The notes under the pieces: model-generated
The model's database searches: none
What the model was told of the DNA's origin: nothing
Seen by the model: only the letters and a program-made list of their open reading frames with translations
From: Thiopseudomonas acetoxidans
GTDB taxonomy: Bacteria > Pseudomonadota > Gammaproteobacteria > Pseudomonadales > Pseudomonadaceae
Reading direction: 5' to 3'
DNA: 64,000 nucleotides
Assembly (NCBI RefSeq): GCF_030362935.1
Contig: NZ_JAUCDY010000004.1
Span: 1 to 64,000, forward strand
Part shown: in pieces, positions 1 to 9,031 of the stretch
Position numbering within the stretch: the first letter of the stretch is position 1
Layout of the letters: each line of letters starts with the position of its first letter
Position numbers and translations under genes: made by a program

Positions 1-63
1 TGTTGACTATCATCCAATACCACAAGCACCCACACGAATTGCTTGATTAAAATGTTAAAGAAC
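1..63 (-). other. rRNA operon 5' leader with boxA (16S gene lies off-window)
   Basis: Read on the minus strand, positions 63-54 carry GTTCTTTAAC. Extended to TGTTCTTTAACA this closely matches the E. coli rrn boxA antitermination element TGCTCTTTAACA. It is followed by AATCAAGCAATTCGTGTGGG, the conserved leader half of the RNase III processing stem around 16S in Pseudomonas-type operons. The 16S gene itself is not in the window; by analogy with E. coli it should start roughly 100 bases beyond position 1. The assignment is by motif recall, not alignment. Confidence 0.75.
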
Positions 64-110
64 TGTTCAGAAGCTTTGCGCTAAGTGCGTCGCTGCATCT
101 GAGGTGGCGT

Positions 111-139
111 ATACTAAAGTGTTACTCTTAGTCTGTCAA
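111..139 (-). promoter_or_regulatory. rRNA operon promoter, proximal
   Basis: On the minus strand a perfect -35 TTGACA (139-134) and a -10 TAGTAT (116-111) are separated by 17 bases. The stretch upstream (about 140-180) is very A/T rich, like an UP element, and the discriminator after the -10 is ACGCCACC. The promoter points toward the boxA leader at the window edge. Confidence 0.7.
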
Positions 140-216
140 GCGTGAATCTTAAAAATCTTTTTAAAAATCAAATGCTTAGTCGCGTTTTAGTTAGGTATAC
201 GCCGAACGAGTTGCGT

Positions 217-244
217 ATTCTACAGAGTTTAATTTACTTGTAAA
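217..244 (-). promoter_or_regulatory. rRNA operon promoter, distal
   Basis: On the minus strand a -35 TTTACA (244-239) and a -10 TAGAAT (222-217) are separated by 16 bases, with A/T-rich sequence upstream. It lies in tandem about 105 bases upstream of the proximal rRNA promoter, the P1/P2 arrangement usual for rrn operons. Together with the leader it fills the 306-base gene-free stretch at the left edge. Confidence 0.6.
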
Positions 245-306
245 GCCCTATTTAAACTTTGCACGGTTTTCTAGCATTTACCTACTGCGAGCTGCTATAT
301 CATCTT

Positions 307-723
307 TTAATACTGGGGCCCGCACGGTACCGACTGACTTTCTACAAGCCGCTCCCCTTGTTCGTTTTGTAGCCAAACCCTGGCGGTGTAGCCTTTAGCA
401 TAGGCACGTATGCTATATTTTTCTGTGGCTCTAAAATTTGCATAGGCTATTTCTGCAAGACAATGCCGCCAACCTGAATAACCTATTTGACCGCCGCGCT
501 CATAGCTTAAGCGAACACTCAGCTTGTGCTGACCGGGCTCTAAAATAAAAAAGCGCCCATCCGTAACTTTTTTGCCGTCTATTCTCTGTGCCGATAAATG
601 ATGTCCAGCTCGGCTTTCAACTAGCACTAGCGCTTTATTGCCTTCATGCTCCGCAAGTACAGCATTACAGGCACTAACTTGGCTTAGGAGTAGACAGGCT
701 ATGGTTGCTTTTTTTCTGTTCAT
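307..723 (-). CDS. Predicted lipoprotein of unknown function
   Basis: A 138-residue protein. The start MNRKK is followed by a hydrophobic segment ending in VSAC (Cys19), a reasonable lipobox, so it is probably a membrane-anchored lipoprotein. The body contains a DGRFFILEPGQHKLSV stretch, the kind of beta-rich segment seen in small Pseudomonas lipoproteins that I know only as uncharacterised. The gene begins 4 bases after the stop of the SpmAB-like gene and is probably the last gene of the amiD-spmAB transcript. No function is assigned. Confidence 0.6.
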   Translation of the reverse strand: MNRKKATIACLLLSQVSACNAVLAEHEGNKALVLVESRAGHHLSAQRIDGKKVTDGRFFILEPGQHKLSVRLSYERGGQIGYSGWRHCLAEIAYANFRATEKYSIRAYAKGYTARVWLQNEQGERLVESQSVPCGPQY

Positions 724-727
724 TTAT

Positions 728-1954
728 TCAACCAAAAAACCAATAGCACACACTGATGGCAGCTATTACTCCTGCCAGCTCAGCAAGTAATGCACAGCCT
801 ACGGCATGGCGTACGCGCTGGATATTGACTGCACCAAAGTACACCGCCAGCACATAGAATGTAGTCTCCGTACTGCCTTGTACTGTTGCTGCAGCAAGTG
901 CTGCAAAACTATCTACACCTTGCGTTTGCATCGTTTCAATCAGCATAGCCCGTGCGGCACTGCCTGAGAATGGTTTAACTAAGGCTGTAGGCAGTGCATC
1001 TACAAAGCGGGCGTCCCAGGATAAATATTCAACCAGCCAGCGAATACCATCTAAACCGAAGTCCAGTGCTCCTGAGGCTCTTAATACGCCTATTGCACAT
1101 AGCATGGCAATTAGGTACGGCAGCAAGTTTTTCGAAACATCAAAACCTTCTTTTGCGCCCTCTACAAAGGCCTCATACACCTGTACTTTTCGGAATGCGG
1201 CAAATACTAAAATAAATAAAATGATGCCAAATAACGTTAAATTGCCCAGCAGAGATGATAACGATGCGAGCGCTGCTCCCGTCAAGCTGGCTAATAACGC
1301 CATAAACAAAGCCAGTACTAACACGGCCGGAAGCAAATAAGCCAGTACTACAGGATGCCAAATTTTCAAACGCTGCATAAAGGCTACAGACACAAGCCCC
1401 ACTAACGTTGAGGCGCTGGTCGCTAAAAGGATTGGTAAGAAAACGAGCGTTGGATCAGCAGCACCTTGCTGAGCTCGGTACATAAAGATAGTAACGGGCA
1501 ATAGCGTCAAGGAGGATGCGTTTAGTACTAAAAAAAGGATTTGTGCATTACTAGCTGTGGTTAACGAGCTATTTAAACTTTGTAACGAGCGCATCGCCTT
1601 TAGGCCAATAGGTGTTGCGGCATTATCTAGGCCTAGACTGTTAGCGGCAAAGTTCATGGTTATTAAACCCAAAGCTGGGTGTCCGCGTGGCACTTCAGGC
1701 ATGAGTTTGGAGAATAAAGGCGATAATAGTCTTGCTACACGTTCTACCAAACCCGCCTGCTCCGCTATACGCAGAAACCCTAACCAAAGAGTAAGCGTGC
1801 CAAACAGTAAAATCATTACTTCAACTGACAGCTTAGCCATGCTGAACAGGCTTTCTACCATCGCCGCCCACACCGTGGCATCACCTTGAAGCCACTGGGT
1901 CAAGCCGGCTACAGTGGCTACGATAAAAAAGCTTAACCAAAGCGTATTTAGCAT
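728..1954 (-). CDS. SpmAB-like nucleoside-recognition (Gate) membrane protein
   Basis: A 408-residue integral membrane protein with about ten hydrophobic segments. The N-terminal half contains an NAATPIGLKAM segment and the C-terminal half a PFSGSAARAM segment, both typical of the nucleoside recognition/Gate domains of spore maturation proteins A and B. It appears to be the fused SpmA+SpmB form common in non-sporulating Gram-negatives, where the transported substrate is not settled. Its start codon overlaps the amiD stop by one base, so the two are co-transcribed and translation is likely coupled. The family call is fairly safe; the role is not. Confidence 0.75.
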   Translation of the reverse strand: MLNTLWLSFFIVATVAGLTQWLQGDATVWAAMVESLFSMAKLSVEVMILLFGTLTLWLGFLRIAEQAGLVERVARLLSPLFSKLMPEVPRGHPALGLITMNFAANSLGLDNAATPIGLKAMRSLQSLNSSLTTASNAQILFLVLNASSLTLLPVTIFMYRAQQGAADPTLVFLPILLATSASTLVGLVSVAFMQRLKIWHPVVLAYLLPAVLVLALFMALLASLTGAALASLSSLLGNLTLFGIILFILVFAAFRKVQVYEAFVEGAKEGFDVSKNLLPYLIAMLCAIGVLRASGALDFGLDGIRWLVEYLSWDARFVDALPTALVKPFSGSAARAMLIETMQTQGVDSFAALAAATVQGSTETTFYVLAVYFGAVNIQRVRHAVGCALLAELAGVIAAISVCYWFFG

Positions 1955-2754
1955 TATTTTTCCTGTGCCTGTTTTTGCTGCTCTGTAAGCGATTGAAGGA
2001 TAGCCGCCGTTTCAGCATCTGCTGTGCCTGAAAAGTCACTAGGGCGGTACTTCATCTGTAGTACGCTTATGACGCGCTGTGTCTGCTCATCAAATTCTGC
2101 GCTCTGGTGTATGGCATAACCCAATGCCGCTAGTTGTTCTTGGAACCACAATGCATCGGGCAGCTCAACAAGAAATATCGGCTCGTAAAAATCAATGTCA
2201 GTTGTTAATGGCCAGCGAATCATGCCTTCTTGCGCCAGTCTTGACCAAGGAAACTTAGGGCCAGGGTCTACTTTACGCTGTGGCGCTATATCACTATGAC
2301 CAATAACGCTTTCAATGGGTAACTGGTATCTGTACAAAATATCGTGCAAAAGAACAATCAGACTGTCTATTTGCTCGGTTGACCAGTCATGCCAAATCCG
2401 CTCCCCTGCCTGCTCAGTATAGCCCGGATGCACCAACTCTATGCCTATACTGGTTGCATTTAACCATGTGCGACCACGCCATGAGCTATCCCCTGCATGC
2501 CAAGCGCGATTACTTTCGTCGACTAATTGATACACTTTAACGGGCTGTTCACTGATTAAATAATGGCTGCTGACAGCTGTATTTGTTAACAGGTGCAAGG
2601 AGTCCTCAAAGTCGGCTGAGGTATAGTGCAGAACGATCCACTGTATTCTGTTGTCATAGCTGTTGCTGCGATATTTTTTCTCTACATTAATTGCTGAACA
2701 GCCGGTTAGGTACAGCGTAAACACACACAGAGCTACTCTGAATATTTTAGACAT
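1954..2754 (-). CDS. amiD: AmiD-type N-acetylmuramoyl-L-alanine amidase lipoprotein
   Basis: A 266-residue amidase_2 (AmpD/PGRP fold) zinc amidase that would cleave the lactyl bond between MurNAc and the peptide stem. The N-terminal signal ends in LTGC, a lipobox, so it is predicted to be anchored in the outer membrane facing the periplasm, as for E. coli AmiD. Zinc-site elements are the VLHYTS segment and the GHSDIAPQRKVDPG segment. The C-terminal 70 residues resemble a peptidoglycan-binding domain. It is distinct from the cytosolic AmpD encoded at 23,281-23,829. It heads a minus-strand operon with the SpmAB-like gene. Confidence 0.82.
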   Translation of the reverse strand: MSKIFRVALCVFTLYLTGCSAINVEKKYRSNSYDNRIQWIVLHYTSADFEDSLHLLTNTAVSSHYLISEQPVKVYQLVDESNRAWHAGDSSWRGRTWLNATSIGIELVHPGYTEQAGERIWHDWSTEQIDSLIVLLHDILYRYQLPIESVIGHSDIAPQRKVDPGPKFPWSRLAQEGMIRWPLTTDIDFYEPIFLVELPDALWFQEQLAALGYAIHQSAEFDEQTQRVISVLQMKYRPSDFSGTADAETAAILQSLTEQQKQAQEK

Positions 2755-2773
2755 TATTGTTAACGCCCATCTT

Positions 2774-3175
2774 ATGAATTACTCACTACGAAATCACACA
2801 CCAGTCTTTGGATATCTACTGTGGATCTTTGGTTTTATCGGCGCTCATAGATTTTATTATGGTCGCCCTATCACTGGGACTATCTGGTTTTTTACCCTTG
2901 GATTGTTTTTTGTGGGCTGGATAATTGATTTATTCCTCATTCCCGCAATGAATCGCCAAGTTAATCAAACCTACTTATCCGGTCGCTACAACTACAACCT
3001 AGCTTGGTTACTGCTCACGTTTTTAGGTGTTTTTGGTATTCACCGCTTTTACCTAGGTAAATGGCTCACCGGTATTTTATATCTGTGTACAGGCGGCCTA
3101 TTTTTACTAGGTATTCTTTATGATTATTGGACCCTAAACCGCCAAATTGCTGAAAATAATCAAGTTTTTTACTGA
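2774..3175 (+). CDS. TM2-domain membrane protein
   Basis: A 133-residue protein with two repeated blocks of the TM2 type, each with a GFIGAHRFYYG or GVFGIHRFYLGK motif followed by a hydrophobic hairpin (about residues 10-55 and 75-120). TM2 proteins are small inner-membrane proteins with no agreed bacterial function. The ATG at 2,774 is chosen because the open frame upstream runs antisense into amiD. Only 19 bases separate it from the divergent amiD start, so its promoter must lie inside amiD or it is weakly expressed. No clear ribosome binding site is visible. It ends 4 bases before the convergent glmU stop. Confidence 0.65.
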   Translation: MNYSLRNHTPVFGYLLWIFGFIGAHRFYYGRPITGTIWFFTLGLFFVGWIIDLFLIPAMNRQVNQTYLSGRYNYNLAWLLLTFLGVFGIHRFYLGKWLTGILYLCTGGLFLLGILYDYWTLNRQIAENNQVFY

Positions 3176-3179
3176 GCAT

Positions 3180-4541
3180 CTAGCTCTTTTTTTGTGGCCT
3201 TGCCCAGTTTGCAATATTGCGCTGTTTACTCCGGCCAATCGCTAAGGTGTGCGCCGGAACATCTTGAGTAATTGTTGAACCAGCACCTGTAGTAGCTGCA
3301 TCGCCTAGGGTTATTGGGGCAACAATGGAGCTATTTGAACCAATAAACACATCCTCGCCCATAACCGTTCTATGTTTATTAGCACCGTCATAATTACAGG
3401 TGATAGTGCCTGCGCCTATGTTGGTACGCGCACCGATTTCGCTATCACCTAAATAGGTTAGATGCCCTACTTTCGCGGCTACACCTAAATGCGTGTTTTT
3501 AAGCTCCACAAAATTACCCACATGGGCATTTTTCTCAAGCTTGGTGCCTGGGCGTAATCGAGCAAATGGTCCACAGTCTGCTTCTGGACCAACCTCACTA
3601 CCTTCTATATGGCAGTTGGCTTTGATTATCGCGCCACTTCTTAAGATAGAATTTTTAATGACGCAATTTGCACCAATACTGACGTTATCCTCAATCTCAA
3701 CATTTCCTTCGAGAATAACGTTGATATCAATGGTGATATCGCGACCAACCTTTACTGTGCCACGAATGTCGAGGCGTGCTGGATCCAGCAAGGTAACACC
3801 CTGCGCCATCAGCACGTTAGCTTGTTGAAATTGATAAAAACGCTCAAGGCTTGCTAGTTGCTGGCGATCATTCGCACCTTGAACTTCCATAGGCTCTGTA
3901 GCTGTTTCTGTGTGTATCGCCACACCATCCGCGACGGCCATCGCGATAATATCGGTTAAGTAATATTCTGCTTGGGCGTTATGGTTTGATAACCTACCTA
4001 ACCACTGCACCATATGCTGGCGTGATGCTGCAAGGATGCCCGTGTTACCCTCGCAAATTGTCAGCTGTTCTGGCGTGGCATCTTTGTGTTCAACAATGGC
4101 TGTTACCTGCTGTTGATTATCGCGAACAATGCGCCCGTAACCTGCAGGATCGCTTAAATTAACCGTCAGTAAGCCCATTGTATTTTCGGTCACGCCCTGC
4201 AAAAGTCTGCTTAAGGTGCTGGGATGTATTAACGGTACGTCTCCGTAGAGAACTAACAGGGTATCGGCGTTAAGGTTAGGTATTGCTTGCGCTACAGCAT
4301 GGCCCGTACCCAGTTGTTCTGTTTGCATGACAAAAGTGACATCATCAGCAGCTAATTGTTGGGTAACCTGCTTTGCACCATGCCCAATGACAACCTGAAT
4401 GCTATTGGGCTGTAATGCTCTTGCCGCATCAATTACATGAGCCAGCATAGGTTTGCCAGCAATGGGGTGCAGTACTTTGGGGAGGGATGAGCGCATACGC
4501 GTACCCTGGCCCGCAGCTAGAATGACGATATCCAGAGACAT
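3180..4541 (-). CDS. glmU: Bifunctional UDP-GlcNAc pyrophosphorylase / glucosamine-1-phosphate acetyltransferase
   Basis: A 453-residue enzyme of full family length that makes UDP-N-acetylglucosamine for peptidoglycan and LPS. The N-terminal nucleotidyltransferase domain opens with LAAGQGTRMRSSLPKVLH and has the LYGDVPL metal-site segment. From about residue 250 it becomes a left-handed beta-helix with hexapeptide repeats, including ARLRPGTKL and NYDGANKH, the acetyltransferase domain. It lies immediately downstream of the atp operon, as in Pseudomonas, but is separated from atpC by a terminator-like hairpin. Confidence 0.96.
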   Translation of the reverse strand: MSLDIVILAAGQGTRMRSSLPKVLHPIAGKPMLAHVIDAARALQPNSIQVVIGHGAKQVTQQLAADDVTFVMQTEQLGTGHAVAQAIPNLNADTLLVLYGDVPLIHPSTLSRLLQGVTENTMGLLTVNLSDPAGYGRIVRDNQQQVTAIVEHKDATPEQLTICEGNTGILAASRQHMVQWLGRLSNHNAQAEYYLTDIIAMAVADGVAIHTETATEPMEVQGANDRQQLASLERFYQFQQANVLMAQGVTLLDPARLDIRGTVKVGRDITIDINVILEGNVEIEDNVSIGANCVIKNSILRSGAIIKANCHIEGSEVGPEADCGPFARLRPGTKLEKNAHVGNFVELKNTHLGVAAKVGHLTYLGDSEIGARTNIGAGTITCNYDGANKHRTVMGEDVFIGSNSSIVAPITLGDAATTGAGSTITQDVPAHTLAIGRSKQRNIANWARPQKKS

Positions 4542-4588
4542 AAAAAAACTCCTACGTATGCTGCTTGATTGTTTGGACTAGTATAAAT

Positions 4589-4624
4589 AAAAAAGGGCAG
4601 CTATATAAATAAGCTACCCTTTTC
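4589..4624 (-). terminator. Rho-independent terminator after atpC
   Basis: Twelve-base arms (4,591-4,602 and 4,612-4,623) pair with one mismatch around an A/T loop. On the minus strand the stem is followed by a T run. It lies 26 bases past the atpC stop and upstream of glmU, so it should end or attenuate the ATP synthase transcript. Confidence 0.75.
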
Positions 4625-4649
4625 TTTTCACAGCGAAGACTAAAACCTA

Positions 4650-5075
4650 TTAGCGGCCTACTTTTCTACGTAATTCATGGATAGTACGTAGTTGCGCCGC
4701 AGCTTCAGCCAAGCGCGCAGATGCTGCAGAATAATCCAAGTCAGCAGAATGGTTAAGTATTGCTTTTTCAGCTGCTTTCTTAGCTTCCATCGCTGCAGCT
4801 TCATCAAGATCCGCTGCACGGATGGCTGAATCAGCTAGCACTTTAACCATATTGGGCTGGACTTCGATAAAGCCACCAGAGATATAAAATACCTCTTCCT
4901 TTCCGCCCTGCTTAATGACGCGCACAGGACCTGGCTTAATCGTTGATAGCAATGGCGCGTGACCAGGCAAAACACCTATGTCACCCATATGTCCATGGGC
5001 AATCACCATTTCAACCAAGCCGGAGAACAGCTCTTCTTCTGCACTAACAATGTCACAGTGGACTGTTATGGCCAT
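4650..5075 (-). CDS. atpC: ATP synthase F1 subunit epsilon
   Basis: A 141-residue central-stalk subunit of F1 that couples rotation and inhibits ATP hydrolysis. It has the N-terminal beta-sandwich (GHMGDIGVLPGHAPLLSTIKPG, residues about 28-49) and a C-terminal helical hairpin of about 50 residues ending in RRKVGR. It is the last gene of the atpIBEFHAGDC operon, 72 bases after atpD. Confidence 0.95.
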   Translation of the reverse strand: MAITVHCDIVSAEEELFSGLVEMVIAHGHMGDIGVLPGHAPLLSTIKPGPVRVIKQGGKEEVFYISGGFIEVQPNMVKVLADSAIRAADLDEAAAMEAKKAAEKAILNHSADLDYSAASARLAEAAAQLRTIHELRRKVGR

Positions 5076-5147
5076 ATTAATCGCCTCAGAGTGCTGGTAG
5101 CGACTTATACAGTCGCCACCAAATTACTTTTGCTAAAAGGTTCGCAA

Positions 5148-6524
5148 TTACAGCTTGCTTGCCTTTTCAATAGCTTCATCAATGGTACCTACCATGTAGA
5201 ACGCCTGTTCTGGCAAATCGTCATAGTCACCATTGAGGATACCTTGGAAGCCACGGATGGTTTCTTTCAAGGAGACATATTTACCTGGTGAACCAGTAAA
5301 TACTTCAGCTACGAAGAACGGCTGAGATAGGAAGCGCTGGATTTTACGCGCACGCGAAACCAGTTGCTTATCTTCTTCAGACAATTCATCCATACCCAAA
5401 ATAGCAATAATGTCTTTAAGCTCTGTGTAGCGCTGCAATACATACTGTACGCCACGAGCACAATCATAATGCTCTTGACCAATAACCAATGGATCCAACT
5501 GACGTGATGAGGAGTCCAGTGGGTCGATGGCTGGGTAAATACCCAACGAAGCAATGTCACGTGACAGAACAACGGTGGCATCCAAGTGCGCAAACGTAGT
5601 AGCTGGGGATGGGTCAGTTAAGTCATCCGCAGGTACGTAAACAGCTTGAATAGAGGTAATGGAGCCTGCTTTAGTAGAGGTAATACGCTCTTGCAGAACA
5701 CCCATCTCTTCCGCCAATGTTGGCTGATAACCTACCGCTGAAGGCATACGGCCTAACAGTGCAGATACTTCAGTACCAGCGAGGGTATAACGATAAATGT
5801 TGTCGATAAACAACAGTACGTCACGACCTTCGTCACGGAATTTCTCCGCCATGGTCAAACCTGTCAGTGCAACACGTAAACGGTTACCCGGTGGTTCGTT
5901 CATCTGACCGTAAACCAGTGCTACCTTGTCAAGAACGTTGGAATCCTTCATTTCGTGGTAGAAGTCGTTACCCTCACGAGTACGCTCACCTACACCAGCG
6001 AATACTGAATAACCACTGTGCTCAATAGCAATGTTACGGATCAGCTCCATCATGTTTACGGTTTTACCAACACCGGCACCACCGAACAGACCAACTTTAC
6101 CACCTTTAGAGAACGGGCAAACAAGGTCAATAACCTTAATACCTGTTTCTAGAATTTCATTACCACCGGCTTGTTCTGCATAAGTAGGCGCTGAACGGTG
6201 AATACCCCAACGCTCTTCTTCGCCAATAGGACCGGCTTCATCAATTGGGTTACCTAGTACGTCCATAATACGACCTAGGGTTTTAACACCCACAGGTACG
6301 GTAATTGGGCCGCCTGAGTTAACTACTTCTAAACCACGTTTTAGACCTTCGGTCGAACCCATGGCAATAGTACGTACTACACCGTCACCCAACTGTTGTT
6401 GAACTTCGAGTGTAGTTTCAACGCCCTGAACTTGCAGTGCGTCATAAATGTTCGGCACATCTTCACGTGAAAACTCCACGTCGATGACGGCGCCGATAAT
6501 TTGAACGATACGTCCGCTACTCAT
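5148..6524 (-). CDS. atpD: ATP synthase F1 subunit beta
   Basis: The 458-residue catalytic subunit of F1. The Walker A P-loop GGAGVGKT is at residues 148-155, the catalytic glutamate segment GERTREG follows, and the Walker B/DELSEED region reads MDELSEEDK near residue 380, all intact. Length is normal. It lies 29 bases downstream of atpG in the operon. Confidence 0.97.
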   Translation of the reverse strand: MSSGRIVQIIGAVIDVEFSREDVPNIYDALQVQGVETTLEVQQQLGDGVVRTIAMGSTEGLKRGLEVVNSGGPITVPVGVKTLGRIMDVLGNPIDEAGPIGEEERWGIHRSAPTYAEQAGGNEILETGIKVIDLVCPFSKGGKVGLFGGAGVGKTVNMMELIRNIAIEHSGYSVFAGVGERTREGNDFYHEMKDSNVLDKVALVYGQMNEPPGNRLRVALTGLTMAEKFRDEGRDVLLFIDNIYRYTLAGTEVSALLGRMPSAVGYQPTLAEEMGVLQERITSTKAGSITSIQAVYVPADDLTDPSPATTFAHLDATVVLSRDIASLGIYPAIDPLDSSSRQLDPLVIGQEHYDCARGVQYVLQRYTELKDIIAILGMDELSEEDKQLVSRARKIQRFLSQPFFVAEVFTGSPGKYVSLKETIRGFQGILNGDYDDLPEQAFYMVGTIDEAIEKASKL

Positions 6525-6553
6525 ATCTGGTCCTCTGAATATTTGAACCGTTC

Positions 6554-7420
6554 TTAAACCGCGGCTGCGCCGCCAACGATTTCAGAAATTTCTTGGGTAA
6601 TAGCTGCTTGACGAGCCTTGTTATAAACCAACTGCAGGTTATCAATAAGGTCACCGGCGTTGTCAGTCGCATTTTTCATCGCGATCATACGAGCTGCTTG
6701 CTCACAGGCAGCATTCTCTACTACCGATTGGTAAACTTGAGATTCGATATAACGAACGATTAGTGCGTCAAGTAACTCTTTAGCACCTGGCTCATATATA
6801 TAATCCCAACTACCTAAACGGCTGTTTTCGACTTTCTCATCTACGGCCAAAGGAACCAGCTGCTCAACAGCAGGTTTTTGGGTCATGGTGTTGATAAATT
6901 TATTCGACACCAAATATAGACGATCGATGCGACCTTCCATAAAACCATCTAGCATAATTTTAATACTGCCGATCAAGTCATTAATTTCAGGTTCTTCACC
7001 TAATCCACCGACTGCAGCTGAAATTTTTACGCCGTAGCTACGGAAAAAACTAGCACCTTTATTACCTATTACACAGAACTCAGCTTCTACGCCTTGTTGC
7101 TGCCACTCTTGAAAATTGCTAATCAAGTTTTTGAACAGGTTAAAGTTCAGACCACCGCAAAGACCACGATCAGTTGACACGAGTATATAGCCTACGCGTT
7201 TCACTGGACGCTCAACCATGAATGCATGCTTGTATTCGGTATTAGCTTGAGCCAGATGGCCAACTACTTGTCGAATACGTTCTGCATAAGGACGACCAGC
7301 ACCCATGCGCTGCTGTGCCTTGCGCATTTTGCTGACCGCCACTTTTTCCATGGCGCTTGTAATCTTTTGCGTATTTTTGATGCTCGCAATTTTTGTGCGA
7401 ATCTCTTTTGCGCCTGCCAT
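6554..7420 (-). CDS. atpG: ATP synthase F1 subunit gamma
   Basis: The 288-residue rotor shaft of F1. The N-terminal helix begins MAGAKEIRTKIASIKNTQKI and the C-terminal helix includes ATDNAGDLIDNL, both family hallmarks. It sits between atpA and atpD with short gaps (49 and 29 bases), as expected. Confidence 0.96.
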   Translation of the reverse strand: MAGAKEIRTKIASIKNTQKITSAMEKVAVSKMRKAQQRMGAGRPYAERIRQVVGHLAQANTEYKHAFMVERPVKRVGYILVSTDRGLCGGLNFNLFKNLISNFQEWQQQGVEAEFCVIGNKGASFFRSYGVKISAAVGGLGEEPEINDLIGSIKIMLDGFMEGRIDRLYLVSNKFINTMTQKPAVEQLVPLAVDEKVENSRLGSWDYIYEPGAKELLDALIVRYIESQVYQSVVENAACEQAARMIAMKNATDNAGDLIDNLQLVYNKARQAAITQEISEIVGGAAAV

Positions 7421-7469
7421 TTGACACCCTTCTGGTTAGCAGAAGGAGGCTAAAAGCCTCCGCTGCGAA

Positions 7470-9014
7470 TTACCAGCTTTGAGTTGCCTTAAACTTCTCG
7501 ATACCTTCTTTCAAGGCAGCATCGATTTCTTTAGTAAAGGCCGCTTCTTTATTCATGGTCGACACTAGGTCGGCGAACTCACGCTTAAAGAAGGCTAACA
7601 AAGCCGCCTCAAATGCACCTACTTTATTGACTTCTACATCTTCTAAGAAGCCACGTTCTGCTGCATACAGAGAAATTGCCATATCAGCGATGGACATAGG
7701 CGCATATTGCTTTTGTTTCATCAGTTCAGTAACACGCTGACCATGCTCTAGCTGTTTACGTGTTGCCTCATCCAAGTCAGAAGCAAACTGCGCAAAAGCA
7801 GCCAATTCACGATACTGTGCTAAGGCTGTACGAATACCACCAGACAGTTTCTTAATCAGACCCGTTTGTGCCGCACCACCTACACGAGATACCGAAATAC
7901 CCGCGTTCACCGCTGGACGAATACCTGAGTTAAACATTGCTGACTCAAGGAAAATCTGACCATCAGTAATAGAAATTACGTTGGTGGGTACGAACGCAGA
8001 AACGTCACCTGCCTGGGTTTCAATAATAGGTAAAGCGGTCAATGAACCGGTCTTACCTTTAACTTCGCCCTTGGTGAACTCTTCAACGTACTCTTCAGAT
8101 ACACGTGACGCACGCTCCAATAAACGACTGTGGAGATAGAAAACATCACCTGGGTAAGCTTCACGTCCTGGTGGACGACGTAGCAACAAAGAAATCTGGC
8201 GGTATGCAACAGCTTGCTTAGAGAGGTCATCATAAACGATTAACGCATCTTCACCACGGTCACGGAAAAACTCACCCATGGTGCAACCTGCGTACGGAGC
8301 TAAGTACTGAAGCGCAGGAGATTCTGAAGCACTGGCTACCACAACAATGGTGTTGGCCAACGCGCCTGTTTCTTCTAGCTTGCGTACGACGTTTGCAATG
8401 GTCGATTGTTTCTGACCAATAGCCACGTACACACATTTAATACCACTGTCTTTCTGGTTGATGATGGCATCAATCGCCAGAGCCGTTTTACCGATCTGAC
8501 GGTCACCAATAATCAACTCTCGCTGACCACGACCTACTGGAATCATGGAGTCGACTGATTTATAACCCGTTTGAACAGGTTGGTCGACTGACTTACGCCA
8601 AATAACACCAGGTGCTACTTTTTCTACCGCGTCAGTTAGCGTGGTGCCTAAAGGACCTTTGCCATCAATAGGGTTACCTAAAGCATCCACAACGCGACCT
8701 AGAAGTTCGTTACCAACTGGAACTTCCAAAATACGGCCGGTACATTTGGCGCTCATACCCTCTGTTAAACCTGCGAATGAACCTAGAATTACAGCACCGA
8801 CAGAGTCACGCTCTAGGTTCAATGCCATACCAAAGATTCCACCAGGGAATTCAATCATCTCACCGTACATTACATCGGCTAGGCCGTGAATACGTACGAT
8901 ACCGTCAGATAAGCTGACGATAGTGCCCTCGTTACGGGCTTGTGCAGAAACATCAAGCTTTGCAATACGCTGCTTGATAATCTCACTAATCTCGGAAGGA
9001 TTCAGTTGCTGCAT
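7470..9014 (-). CDS. atpA: ATP synthase F1 subunit alpha
   Basis: The 514-residue nucleotide-binding but non-catalytic subunit of F1. The P-loop GDRQIGKT lies near residue 170, and the signature PAVNAGISVSRVGGAAQ lies near residue 365. The arginine-finger region is inside this segment. Length and spacing to atpH (17 bases) are normal. Confidence 0.97.
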   Translation of the reverse strand: MQQLNPSEISEIIKQRIAKLDVSAQARNEGTIVSLSDGIVRIHGLADVMYGEMIEFPGGIFGMALNLERDSVGAVILGSFAGLTEGMSAKCTGRILEVPVGNELLGRVVDALGNPIDGKGPLGTTLTDAVEKVAPGVIWRKSVDQPVQTGYKSVDSMIPVGRGQRELIIGDRQIGKTALAIDAIINQKDSGIKCVYVAIGQKQSTIANVVRKLEETGALANTIVVVASASESPALQYLAPYAGCTMGEFFRDRGEDALIVYDDLSKQAVAYRQISLLLRRPPGREAYPGDVFYLHSRLLERASRVSEEYVEEFTKGEVKGKTGSLTALPIIETQAGDVSAFVPTNVISITDGQIFLESAMFNSGIRPAVNAGISVSRVGGAAQTGLIKKLSGGIRTALAQYRELAAFAQFASDLDEATRKQLEHGQRVTELMKQKQYAPMSIADMAISLYAAERGFLEDVEVNKVGAFEAALLAFFKREFADLVSTMNKEAAFTKEIDAALKEGIEKFKATQSW

Positions 9015-9031
9015 GCCATTTGTCCCTCAAA

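Noticed and set aside
1..60. Reading the left edge as the 3' flank of a plus-strand 16S gene
   Set aside because: The boxA and both promoters are on the minus strand, in order, pointing out of the window. The stem sequence alone would be ambiguous.
5555..5566. Palindrome TGTCACGTGACA in atpD as a possible parS
   Set aside because: It has the CACGTG core but the outer bases do not match the 16-base parS consensus, and it lies in conserved coding sequence.
6458..6475. TTCACGTGAAAA near the atpD start as a parS
   Set aside because: By eye only about 11 of 16 positions match, so it is more likely chance in coding DNA.
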